Below are positions 8,167 through 14,923 of a stretch of DNA of 32,525 nucleotides, piece by piece. Numbering within the stretch: position 1 is the first letter of the stretch; the number at the start of each line of letters is the position of its first letter. The notes under the pieces are model-generated. The model saw nothing but the letters and a program-made list of their open reading frames with translations, had not been told where the DNA came from and made no database searches. Position numbers and translations under genes: made by a program. The stretch comes from Methanolobus sp. (GTDB taxonomy: Archaea > Halobacteriota > Methanosarcinia > Methanosarcinales > Methanosarcinaceae). The stretch lies in the NCBI GenBank assembly GCA_030154025.1, contig JASKKT010000026.1, positions 1 to 32,525 of the forward strand. The letters run 5' to 3'.

Positions 8167-8805
8167 ATGTTTTACATGTACATTGATGAGAGCGGGGATC
8201 TGGGGTCACAGTCCAAGTACCTTATATTATCAGCTTTAGTTGTAAAAGATGAGAACTCGCTTGATAGAATCATCAAGAACATGAGAAGGAACAAGTTTAG
8301 TAAGGAACTGAATAAGGCCAAAGAAATTAAAGCAAACAGCTCAAGTCATGAACTTGTCAGCTACATGCTTAAGAAGCTGAATGATGTGCCAGATACAAAG
8401 GTATTCTTTATCACGTTGAATAAAAAGAAATGCTATAGTTCCTTTTTGAACGGGGATAGGAATAAATTGTATAACTATGCTGCTGGCTGGCTCGCAAAAA
8501 ACATAATAATTGACGAGTGCGATTTGTGCATAAGGATCGACAAATCCAAGTCAAAACAGATATTGAGGGATGACTTCGATCAATACTTCGAACGGAAACT
8601 TAGAGACGGCTGCACTTTATGGAAAGTCGATATCCACCACAGTGATTCGTGCTCGTGGTCAGGCTTACAGTTTGCTGATGTGCTGGCATGGGCTGCATTT
8701 CAGAAAATAGAACGTGGCAACGATGCTTTTTTAAGCCAATTGACCATAGAAACGCAGTTCTATGAGGTGTGGAATCCGAAAGAAAAAGATGGCCAGTACC
8801 AGTAA
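8167..8805 (+). CDS. DUF3800 domain protein
   Basis: The 212-aa protein opens with FYMYIDESGDLGSQSKYLIL, the DUF3800 signature (YxDESGd), and closes with WSGLQFADVLAWAAFQK, the second conserved acidic motif (QfADvLA). The family is thought to have an RNase-H-like fold with conserved acidic residues. It is common in mobile elements and defence-rich regions, but its activity is not established. The gene has its own TATA box, is separated from other element genes on both sides, and looks more AT-rich (many AAA, ATA, TTA codons) than the neighbouring integrase and terminase genes. That is what an acquired cargo gene would look like; this last point is inference. Confidence 0.85.
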   Translation: MFYMYIDESGDLGSQSKYLILSALVVKDENSLDRIIKNMRRNKFSKELNKAKEIKANSSSHELVSYMLKKLNDVPDTKVFFITLNKKKCYSSFLNGDRNKLYNYAAGWLAKNIIIDECDLCIRIDKSKSKQILRDDFDQYFERKLRDGCTLWKVDIHHSDSCSWSGLQFADVLAWAAFQKIERGNDAFLSQLTIETQFYEVWNPKEKDGQYQ

Positions 8806-9419
8806 GGACTGTTGTGCGTGCACATCATTGTACACTTGCCTTACTGGTTTTACCTGTATATGCTATTATATGCTAGGCCAATATTTAAGCCTATTCCAAA
8901 ATACACTTTTCAAACCACTTACGCATAAACATTGCCATGGGCAGTGAAGGCATGGGACCGTTCGATGGTAGGTCGTAAAACAAGGCCACATACCCCAATC
9001 AGACTTATATCATATACTTATAAAAAGATGTTCTTCCGGGAAGACGGTAGAGGTGTGTGATCATTTGTGTGGGGGTGGGGAGTGGTATTTCAAAAAAGGA
9101 TCACACACCTCGGACTGGTAGAGTCTTTTAAATTATAAAAACGTAGGCTATTTTTTATGGTCTTTTGAATCTTTTTTGTAGGGCTTGAATCAAATGGGAG
9201 AGGTTATAAGAGTTGGTTTCATGATTCGGGAGAGGGTGTTGTAGGAAGAAGAGAGTTAAATGATATCCTGGATGGTCTTCACGGCTCGGTCATCCGGAGG
9301 ATCCTCCCGCCTTTGTGGTGGTGGACACGCCCTTCGACAGCTGGTGTATAAACTGCACCAAGCACACTCACTAAGTCAGCAATACTAAGCTATAAATAGA
9401 TATATCAAAGGGTCCAAAA
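8806..9419. other. 614-bp non-coding segment of the element
   Basis: No convincing gene is seen. A 42-codon frame starting with ATG at 9260 has no Shine-Dalgarno and no recognisable domain. The segment holds a TATA-like sequence (ACTTATAAAAAG at 9017-9028), an 11-bp near-palindrome CTTCCGGGAAG at 9033-9043, the 13-bp inverted repeat described next, and a palindrome GGAGGATCCTCC at 9296-9307. It may contain a small RNA, regulatory sites, or both. Confidence 0.55.
9050..9111. repeat. 13-bp perfect inverted repeat with G-rich loop, possible small RNA hairpin
   Basis: GAGGTGTGTGATC at 9050-9062 pairs exactly with GATCACACACCTC at 9099-9111 across a 36-nt loop that contains GTGGGGGTGGGGAGTGG. A TATA-like box lies about 25 bp upstream (9017-9028) and a T4 tract follows at 9127-9130. 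A transcript from about 9045 would be little more than this hairpin plus a tail. A protein-binding site or origin element is equally possible. Confidence 0.75.
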
Positions 9420-9836
9420 CTACTTGTTTTCATCATCTGAGCTAGTGAGTGTTATTCTTTTTGACATGTTTATTAAGAACTCTTTGAGCTCAGTCTCCGA
9501 CATGTTCTTAAAAGGTTTAAGTGAGTCGTCTGAACACTTCCCTCTGAGACTTTTTAGAAACGCTTCCTTGCTGAATGCTGCCCCCAGCATGCCCGCGGAA
9601 CTCTTTGCAGGATTTGTTTCTGTATCAGAATTTTGAGATATCAACAGCCCTATAAGTTCAGTCGGTGTTAGTATATCTTCCTTTAGACGGTATTCTGTCG
9701 CCAATTTTTCTGTAGCTATAATGACAATCTCAGTGGCATTTCTTCCCGCGCCTTTCTCTACGAGATAATCAAACTGATCGAGTGTTCTTTGCGGTAATCT
9801 AAACCCCTTTGTTCTTGTCCATTCCGGTTTATCCAT
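9420..9836 (-). CDS. Putative ribbon-helix-helix-like regulator
   Basis: The protein is 138 aa from the ATG at 9836. The longer 164-aa frame would begin beyond the shared promoter, so it is rejected. The N-terminus, KGFRLPQRTLDQFDYL followed by AGRNATEIVIIATEKLA, reads as beta-strand, helix, turn, helix, as in CopG/Arc-type DNA-binding proteins. The remaining ~85 residues are polar with two predicted helices and no known domain. It is transcribed divergently from the AbrB-like gene across a 62-bp region holding a 20-bp palindrome. It is a good candidate for the element's repressor, but the family call is weak. Confidence 0.6.
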   Translation of the reverse strand: MDKPEWTRTKGFRLPQRTLDQFDYLVEKGAGRNATEIVIIATEKLATEYRLKEDILTPTELIGLLISQNSDTETNPAKSSAGMLGAAFSKEAFLKSLRGKCSDDSLKPFKNMSETELKEFLINMSKRITLTSSDDENK

Positions 9837-9844
9837 GTATGCAC

Positions 9845-9898
9845 GTATGTAAGAGCAAGCTATATATAATATTAGCTCATACATATGTATGAGCAAGC
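9845..9898. promoter_or_regulatory. Divergent promoter with 20-bp perfect palindromic operator
   Basis: GCTCATACATATGTATGAGC at 9875-9894 is a perfect palindrome. Next to it lies CTATATATAATATTA (9860-9874), usable as a TATA element in both directions: about 25 bp leftward reaches the ATG at 9836 and about 25 bp rightward reaches the ATG at 9899, so both mRNAs may be leaderless. A variant half-site with GTATG and GAGCAAGC recurs at 9845-9860. The palindrome covers the rightward start region, as expected for a repressor operator. Confidence 0.75.
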
Positions 9899-10054
9899 AT
9901 GACTGAAAGAACAATATTCCAGGATAGAAACAAAAGAACGTACATCTGCATCCCCGCTTACCTTCGGGACAAGTTCAGCCTGAAGAAAGGTGACGCTGTG
10001 GATGTAACGGACACTGAGAACAGTATAGTGATCACTCCAGCCAAGGAGCAGTAA
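9899..10054 (+). CDS. AbrB/MazE-type swapped-hairpin DNA-binding protein
   Basis: This 51-aa protein matches the SpoVT/AbrB pattern: KRTYICIPAYLRDKFSLKKG, then DAVDVTDTENSIVITPA. That is a strand, IPAxLR, a helix, LKKGD and a closing strand. Proteins of this size bind DNA as dimers and act as transcription regulators or antitoxins. No toxin gene lies beside it, so regulation of the divergent promoter is the simpler reading. The ATG sits 4 bp after the palindrome and there is no Shine-Dalgarno, consistent with a leaderless transcript. Confidence 0.8.
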   Translation: MTERTIFQDRNKRTYICIPAYLRDKFSLKKGDAVDVTDTENSIVITPAKEQ

Positions 10055-10192
10055 TCAAGAAAAGAATTGCATTAAGGGCCCTGGAGACCGAAGCCCCCAG
10101 AGAACCACATTAACGACTCGCAATCTGTTATTGTGTTTCTCTGGTTATTAAAGTTCTGGTCTCGGGTGTCCCACACAGGAGATCAGAGAAAC

Positions 10193-10348
10193 ATGAGAAC
10201 ACAATGGATATGTATGGATTGTGGAAAGATGGTATTTTTCCCAAGTGTCGACCCGGAAACAAGGCGTGTTGTGTGCACCTTCTGCAGGAGGCCAGCTCTT
10301 GAAGAGATCCCTCCTGAGCAGATCAAGGCCCAGGCGGTGATGGCATGA
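10193..10348 (+). CDS. Small zinc-ribbon protein
   Basis: The protein is 51 aa from the ATG at 10193, preceded by GGAGATC about 10 bp upstream; the longer in-frame extension has no such signal. Two CxxC-type pairs (WICMDCGK and VVCTFCRR) are 20 residues apart, a typical zinc ribbon, followed by a helical tail. Function is unknown; such proteins in archaeal viruses often contact nucleic acid. Its TGA overlaps the next ATG (ATGA at 10345), so it is cotranslated with the following genes. Confidence 0.75.
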   Translation: MRTQWICMDCGKMVFFPSVDPETRRVVCTFCRRPALEEIPPEQIKAQAVMA

Positions 10349-10551
10349 CCGAGTGTGAAGTTTTGGTGGGCTATCTGAAAACAGAGATGCCGGCAGTCGC
10401 GGTGCACCCAGTGGGCACCATCCCGGAGACCGTGATTCTACAGAAATATGTTCACAACATGGCAATGGATGCAATCAACCGGGAAAAGTTCCTTGACATG
10501 GACAGTCTGATCAACGCGGCCCTGGCTTACTATTTGGGGATGGTGGGATAA
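10345..10551 (+). CDS. Hypothetical protein, 68 aa
   Basis: I do not recognise a family. The sequence has a short beta-rich first half (VAVHPVGTIPETVILQKYV) and a helical second half (LDMDSLINAALAYYLGMVG), a layout reminiscent of small RHH-like proteins but too weak to call. It overlaps the genes before (ATGA) and after (TAATG), which supports translation as part of an operon. Confidence 0.65.
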   Translation: MTECEVLVGYLKTEMPAVAVHPVGTIPETVILQKYVHNMAMDAINREKFLDMDSLINAALAYYLGMVG

Positions 10552-10871
10552 TGTACACATGTATCAAGGATCCGGAAACCGGCCGCAATCTTTACGCGAA
10601 TATCGAGATTGAGACAAAGACTATGGTGTATCCTAAATCCGGCACCAGCGATACCACGATAACACGAGTGGAGACAACGGATGTGGTCACAGAGGCCGAG
10701 TTTTCCGAGGTGATCGCATGGGAACTACGGGGTGCTATAATTAGGAGCGGTCCCCTGCTTTCATGGGTGGTGAAGGAAGTTTTCGGTATATCCGTTGAGA
10801 CATGTCCAGAGCTCATAGCAGCTGTGGAGGAGAAACTAAACGAGGCAAGACTTGATGAGATGGTACTGTGA
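10551..10871 (+). CDS. Hypothetical protein, 106 aa
   Basis: No family is recognised. The first ~50 residues are beta-rich with many Thr/Val (TTITRVETTDVVTEAEF) and the rest is helical (AIIRSGPLLSWVVKEVFG; ELIAAVEEKLNEARLDEM). No cysteine pairs or membrane segments are seen. Its ATG shares a base with the preceding TAA and the next gene starts 3 bp after its stop, so it belongs to the small-gene operon. Confidence 0.65.
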   Translation: MYTCIKDPETGRNLYANIEIETKTMVYPKSGTSDTTITRVETTDVVTEAEFSEVIAWELRGAIIRSGPLLSWVVKEVFGISVETCPELIAAVEEKLNEARLDEMVL

Positions 10872-10873
10872 GG

Positions 10874-10954
10874 ATGAAACCTCGCTGTGGGATATGTGGG
10901 AGACTTCTTCCCCACAATCTCAAGTGTCGAAGCTGCAGGAGGAAGAGACGATGA
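10874..10954 (+). CDS. 26-aa zinc-knuckle microprotein
   Basis: ATG at 10874 opens a 27-codon frame (with stop) encoding MKPRCGICGRLLPHNLKC followed by RSCRRKRR. That gives CxxC and CxxC pairs nine residues apart and a strongly basic tail, a minimal zinc-binding and nucleic-acid-binding design. It begins 3 bp after the previous stop and its TGA overlaps the next ATG (ATGA at 10951). A different frame is open across the same bases, but the four spaced cysteines and the ATGA coupling favour this one. It is too short for usual gene finders. Confidence 0.55.
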   Translation: MKPRCGICGRLLPHNLKCRSCRRKRR

Positions 10955-11079
10955 GACGGAGACACGGGCAGCAGTGGAATGTGGATCCATATGATCTGCG
11001 ATATGATGAGGCCGCAGGGATGTACACGGAGGAAGAACTGCAGGTTGTTACAGTAGATTACTCAAAAAGAAGGAGGTAG
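10951..11079 (+). CDS. Hypothetical protein, 42 aa
   Basis: ATG at 10951 overlaps the stop of the microprotein gene and follows a good Shine-Dalgarno (GGAGG at 10938-10942). The product is charged, with Arg-rich ends (MRRRHGQQ and YSKRRR) and an acidic tyrosine-containing middle. The same frame is open back to 10852, but that extension overlaps two genes and has no ribosome site. No family is recognised. It is the last gene of the run that begins at 10193. Confidence 0.6.
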   Translation: MRRRHGQQWNVDPYDLRYDEAAGMYTEEELQVVTVDYSKRRR

Positions 11080-11143
11080 AAGAGTTTAACGCAGGGACAT
11101 AGTGTTTTAAATTATGAGCTCGACAATAGAATTGCAAAGAAAA

Positions 11144-11163
11144 TTTCAACTTTCCTTTATATA
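11144..11163 (+). promoter_or_regulatory. Twin promoter, copy 1
   Basis: TTTCAACTTTCCTTTATATA is identical over 20 bp to 17528-17547. The TTTATATA part is a TATA box; the conserved bases upstream go well beyond a BRE and suggest an activator or repressor site. Transcription should begin near 11186, just before the Shine-Dalgarno of the gene at 11200. Confidence 0.75.
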
Positions 11164-11199
11164 CCCCTAACACAAAAAAAGAGTAATAGGAGGCAACGT

Positions 11200-11331
11200 A
11201 TGATGAAAAAAGGCTGGACAAGCGTTTTTGTCAAAGAATCCACCAGAGATAGGATCAAGCAAGAAGCTGATGCTACGGGGATGAAGATGTATGCATTGAT
11301 AGATCAGAGATTCCCAGAAAGAACAGAGTGA
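11200..11331 (+). CDS. Small RHH-like protein, paralog A
   Basis: The product is 43 aa, with AGGAGG at 11188-11193 placed 6 bp before the ATG. The core WTSVFVKESTRDRIKQEA then GMKMYALID has the strand-helix-helix layout of ribbon-helix-helix proteins. It aligns with the product of 17572-17724 (WAQVLIPKATRDEIRETA then GLKIWQVVD), sharing W, V, TRD, I, A, G, K and D at matching places. Both genes carry the same 20-bp promoter. A DNA-binding regulator is likely; the target is unknown. It stands alone, followed by 340 bp without genes. Confidence 0.65.
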   Translation: MMKKGWTSVFVKESTRDRIKQEADATGMKMYALIDQRFPERTE

Positions 11332-11670
11332 GCATTCCGCACAGTGATAATTATATTAACTCAGAGAGCCAAAACACATAATGCACTGATAACAAGGAAG
11401 CCACAAAGGTACTGGAAATACCTTTGTAGCTCGAAACATGATTATACCTCCGTATAACCCACATTTCAGACCATGTGGTATTACGTTGTAGTCAATTATA
11501 ATACTTTTGTCTATACATTTGTTATAACAAAAGTATTCTGTTTTGAGCATGTGGCCTTCCGGGAAGTACCGCATGAATTTACCCGAAAACAGAAACACAA
11601 TAGAAGTTGGGGGCAATGCCCCCCTTGAATTGTTATGTGACCACCTGCACCACCAGGAGGCATGTTATAC
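11332..11670. other. Repeat-rich non-coding segment before the replication genes
   Basis: No gene is seen on either strand. Three inverted repeats occur: ACAAAGGTA/TACCTTTGT at 11403-11427 (7-nt loop), AATACTTTTGT/ACAAAAGTATT at 11500-11537 (16-nt loop), and GGGGGC/GCCCCC at 11609-11623 (3-nt loop). CTTCCGGGAAG at 11556-11566 is an exact copy of 9033-9043. The first repeat could end the transcript from 11186. The group lies directly upstream of the primase-helicase operon and could be regulatory or part of an origin. Confidence 0.6.
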
Positions 11671-11862
11671 ATGAACTCCATGGGTTATATTCAAAGCGGT
11701 GGGTCAAGTTCTGATGATCTCCGGACCCTGAGTCGACACCCGCTTATCCAGGAGTACGCGGCTATTGACGGGGAGCTGTACGAGCTCATCAAGGCCACCA
11801 ATAAGACCCTTCTTTTGTTCGTAAACCTGGCCAAGGAAATCTGCGCGGGGGGCGAGCAATGA
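11671..11862 (+). CDS. Hypothetical protein, 63 aa
   Basis: AGGAGG at 11655-11660 is 10 bp before the ATG at 11671, while the in-frame ATG at 11662 is too close to use it. The product is polar at the N-terminus (GYIQSGGSSSDDL) and helical later (LIKATNKTLLLFVNLAKEI). No family is recognised. Its stop overlaps the primase-helicase start (ATGA at 11859), so it is the first gene of the replication operon. Confidence 0.65.
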   Translation: MNSMGYIQSGGSSSDDLRTLSRHPLIQEYAAIDGELYELIKATNKTLLLFVNLAKEICAGGEQ

Positions 11863-14636
11863 ACCCTGCCCCTGACACCATATTGAATTCACAGCGTACC
11901 CGATTGGACCAGCTGCAGGCAATCAATAAAATGTTCCGCGTCGAAAGACCTCTTTTGATCAAAGCGAGAGAAGGGGGTGTACCCGAAGGAGCAGAGCGTC
12001 GGTTCTATGAATGGTTATACTATAAAGATATCTGGTCACTGTTAAAAGAGCCAATCTATACCCGTGGGATCCTTGTAAACGAGATTGTTTTTGACCCAGA
12101 CACTCCCGACTACGATGTAAACAGAGAAGAAAACCAGAAGATAAAGGACTACCTGGACAGTCAGGAAATCCCATACGAGCTTGCTTACAGTGGTGGCAAA
12201 GCATGTCATCTTCACATCTTCTTAGCCGCTTTTGATATTGACAGTGAGGATTTGGACGAGGCGCGCCAGTATGACGTAGATCTATTCAAATGTGCTAGGG
12301 AAACCATTGCAAAAGAGGTCCTCAAGAACGCAGGTGCTAATCCTGATCGAATGGGCCTTGACTGGGGCAAAATCAAGTTTACTACAAAAGGCGGTCGGCT
12401 TGGGTCAATGATAAGAGAATATGGGACGACCCGGCACGATGGTAAATACAAGACCCTCGTCGATGAAATCCCACAGACCATACCGGACCACCTTCCACTG
12501 AGATTCCCCGGTAACCCCAAACTATGGAACATATCCGGGACCATTTATCACGAAGCAGTGAGGAAGGCCTTCAAGGAAGCAATCTCACGGGCAAGGACCA
12601 GGAACGAATACAATTTTGAGGAGATGGACTTTGCAGGAACCGACTTGATGGAGTTCCCATGCATGCAGAAGATAAGAGGCCTCAAAAACGGAAGATACTA
12701 TGCAACCCTGTCTGCAATGCTGCTTTCTAAGAAATGTGGATATAGCAAGGAACGGACAGAAAAGGCATTAGTTGACATTACATCTTCTTTTACTGGCTTA
12801 AGCAAGAGTGACCAAGAACTGAGAGTCAGAAACGCAATGAAAGCGTATGATAGTGATTATCATTTTTCATGCACTGCTCTCAAGGATAAAGTGGGAGTCG
12901 GGGTGTGCGATTATAGCGTGTGCCCTCTCAAGAATAAGATATCTGCAGCCAAGGATGAAAGAGAGCAAGCAGACGAGACATATAGTCTTGAACAGATAAA
13001 GGCAATGGGAGCAAGAATCAACGAATCGCGTTTAACTATCAATGTTCCCGAAGATCACTTTTTAAACAACTATGTCAGATGGATGGAAGGCATAACGGAC
13101 GCTTACCCGGACTATTCATACTGTGCGGGGCTGTGGTTACTGTCTGCATGTACACAAAACAAAGTCAGGTTAGAGTTACAGCAAACCACTGTGTACCCTA
13201 ACCTGTGGTTTATTATCCTCGGCCTATCAAGCGTCAGCAGAAAAACAACTGTGTTAAGCAAGACAAGGCGAGTGTATGAATCATGTACAGGTGAAGTATT
13301 GTATAACGATGACTACTCACTGGAAGGATATCTAGAGTTATTGCAGAACAACCCAAACAGCAACTTTGTGAGGGACGAATGTACCGGACTGCTTCAAAAG
13401 ATGCATAAAAAGTACAACGACGGTATTTTTGACTTAGAGTGCCAAGTGTACGACTGTGAACACATACGTAAAACCCTTGCCTCTGATAGGGGAAAGAAAC
13501 GAGAGGTAGTTATAGATGGCCCATTTGTGACGAAACTATACGGCACAACACCTGATAATTTCTCAGCGAATATGACCGTCGACGACATGTTCACAGGATA
13601 CGGTCCCAGGTTCTTATTCTGTCACCCGAAATACAAGAAGAGCAGCAAACCACTGGAGCTAGCAACAGACGAGGACAGGAATGCTTTTGCAAAAATTGTT
13701 TCGTCGTACATGGATCTATATGATAAGCTCCAAGCAGCTAAAGAAATTCAGTTTAGCGCGGAACCAGCTGCAATGCAGCACTTTGATAGTGTAAACAGGC
13801 AGATGGAACAAAACATCATCGATGACAACGACAATACTTTAAGCGTGGCGTGGGCGAGGGGGAGCATTCACGCTTTCAAGATCGCAATGCTCTTGGAGCT
13901 TGGTAAAAGGACACCGTCGTATATGATTACATTAAAGTCGATGACGGAAGCCTGTAGGATAGTCATAGAGTACTTCATACCACAGTTTATGGACGTAATT
14001 GGAAGGCTACAGGAAGATATCAAAAACAACCAAATTGAGAAGGTCAGGAACGTACTGATAAAGAACAATGGGACGATGCAGAGAAACGAGCTTTTGAGGT
14101 ATTCCAGACTTAAAAAGAAAGATTATGATGACGTTGTGGAAACTATGCTGACATCCGGAGAGATCCTAGAAGTGCAGGAGAACGGGAGTCGCAAGACTTG
14201 GTATGTCCTGCAAGATGACAAGAAGGATTACGGAAAACTATCACGACTATCACACAAATCACATGAATCACATAATCACATAGAATACGAAAACACGTGT
14301 GATTTTTGTGATTCTGATAGCAATAGCCACAATGTACAGACGTGCGCGTGCAGAATTGAATCTTCATGTGATAATGTGATTGGTGTGACTCCTGTGATTA
14401 ATGTGACAATTCCAGAGGAGAGACGCATTGACATTATGGGCTTTTGCCGGGACTGGTCCAGAATGTGGAAGAAGTCAATACACAAGCAGGATGTGATTCC
14501 AATTGCCATGGAGTATTGTGACAAGCGCAAGTTCAAAGAAGTAAATACAGTTACCCATGTGGTCAGACATTTTGCGGGAATCCCCCCTGAAATGGAACCA
14601 ATAAACACTCCCGAACCTGTGGAGGTCTCCCTGTGA
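11859..14636 (+). CDS. Primase-helicase replication protein (AEP primase plus DUF3987-like P-loop helicase)
   Basis: The protein is 925 aa. The N-terminal ~230 residues look like an archaeo-eukaryotic primase: acidic motif FDPDTPDYD at 78-86, SGGKACHLHIF at 111-121 and SMIREYG at 183-189. A cysteine cluster follows at about 338, 350 and 355. The middle domain resembles DUF3987/SF3-type helicases: P-loop-like GLSSVSRKTT at 455-464, acidic RDECTGLL near 505, and GTTPDNFSANM then GYGPRFLFC. A winged-helix stretch (GTMQRNELLRYSRLKKKDY) lies near 735, then a repeat-encoded linker (about 794-850) and a helical C-terminus. It should prime and unwind element DNA. The P-loop deviates from GxxxxGK[ST], as in some DUF3987 proteins. 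Confidence 0.85.
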   Translation: MNPAPDTILNSQRTRLDQLQAINKMFRVERPLLIKAREGGVPEGAERRFYEWLYYKDIWSLLKEPIYTRGILVNEIVFDPDTPDYDVNREENQKIKDYLDSQEIPYELAYSGGKACHLHIFLAAFDIDSEDLDEARQYDVDLFKCARETIAKEVLKNAGANPDRMGLDWGKIKFTTKGGRLGSMIREYGTTRHDGKYKTLVDEIPQTIPDHLPLRFPGNPKLWNISGTIYHEAVRKAFKEAISRARTRNEYNFEEMDFAGTDLMEFPCMQKIRGLKNGRYYATLSAMLLSKKCGYSKERTEKALVDITSSFTGLSKSDQELRVRNAMKAYDSDYHFSCTALKDKVGVGVCDYSVCPLKNKISAAKDEREQADETYSLEQIKAMGARINESRLTINVPEDHFLNNYVRWMEGITDAYPDYSYCAGLWLLSACTQNKVRLELQQTTVYPNLWFIILGLSSVSRKTTVLSKTRRVYESCTGEVLYNDDYSLEGYLELLQNNPNSNFVRDECTGLLQKMHKKYNDGIFDLECQVYDCEHIRKTLASDRGKKREVVIDGPFVTKLYGTTPDNFSANMTVDDMFTGYGPRFLFCHPKYKKSSKPLELATDEDRNAFAKIVSSYMDLYDKLQAAKEIQFSAEPAAMQHFDSVNRQMEQNIIDDNDNTLSVAWARGSIHAFKIAMLLELGKRTPSYMITLKSMTEACRIVIEYFIPQFMDVIGRLQEDIKNNQIEKVRNVLIKNNGTMQRNELLRYSRLKKKDYDDVVETMLTSGEILEVQENGSRKTWYVLQDDKKDYGKLSRLSHKSHESHNHIEYENTCDFCDSDSNSHNVQTCACRIESSCDNVIGVTPVINVTIPEERRIDIMGFCRDWSRMWKKSIHKQDVIPIAMEYCDKRKFKEVNTVTHVVRHFAGIPPEMEPINTPEPVEVSL
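14240..14407. repeat. Phased 9-bp iteron array in opposed orientations
   Basis: ATCAC occurs at 14240, 14249, 14258, 14267 and 14275 (steps 9, 9, 9, 8). Its reverse complement GTGAT, or GTGAC, occurs at 14299, 14308, 14368, 14376, 14385, 14394 and 14403 (steps mostly 9). The two groups face each other and could fold into a long imperfect hairpin or act as protein-binding iterons. The array is read as the linker of the primase-helicase (LSRLSHKSHESHNH; VIGVTPVINVT). Confidence 0.85.
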
Positions 14637-14923
14637 CCTGCCCCACCTTCACCACCGGAATCGAGCGCAAGATGAATGCAACCATCTGTAAAGCTCGCCG
14701 CCTGATCGAGGACCGCTTTGACCCACTGGGAGTGTGGAAGGGCGAATGGATCATCGAGTCCTACGAAGGCCCAGAATCCCCATATCGTGTTGAGCTCCAT
14801 GTCCCAGCAGGCTCACCTCCATACGTGTACATCCTGGCAGACTACTCAGCAATGCGGGTCAAAGTGTTCGGTCCTTTCATGCGACATATCCGGACCTACA
14901 ATGCTTCGAAGGTGAGACTATGA
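14633..14923 (+). CDS. Hypothetical protein, 96 aa
   Basis: GTG at 14633 overlaps the primase-helicase stop (GTGA). The product has a helical start (IERKMNATICKARRLIEDRF) and then a beta-rich half (GEWIIESY; YRVELHVPA; PYVYILADYS; MRVKVFGPF). No family is recognised and no structural-protein feature is seen. Its last codons overlap the following HTH gene (ATGA at 14920), which supports translational coupling. Confidence 0.65.
   Translation: MTCPTFTTGIERKMNATICKARRLIEDRFDPLGVWKGEWIIESYEGPESPYRVELHVPAGSPPYVYILADYSAMRVKVFGPFMRHIRTYNASKVRL

Noticed and set aside
9420-10054. Toxin-antitoxin pair reading of the RHH-like and AbrB-like genes
   Set aside because: Both proteins look like DNA-binding regulators; no toxin-like domain is present and the genes are divergent, not an operon.
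10852-11079. 75-aa reading of the frame that starts at 10852
   Set aside because: It overlaps two genes and lacks a ribosome site. The part from 10951 has a Shine-Dalgarno and ATGA coupling, and the upstream part is better explained by the zinc microprotein in another frame.
11356-11616. 86-codon minus-strand frame in the repeat-rich segment
   Set aside because: It runs through three inverted repeats, has no ribosome site and no recognisable domain.
14240-14407. CRISPR-like reading of the phased repeats
   Set aside because: Units are 9 bp with no unique spacers, lie inside a coding gene and appear in both orientations. No cas gene is in the window.
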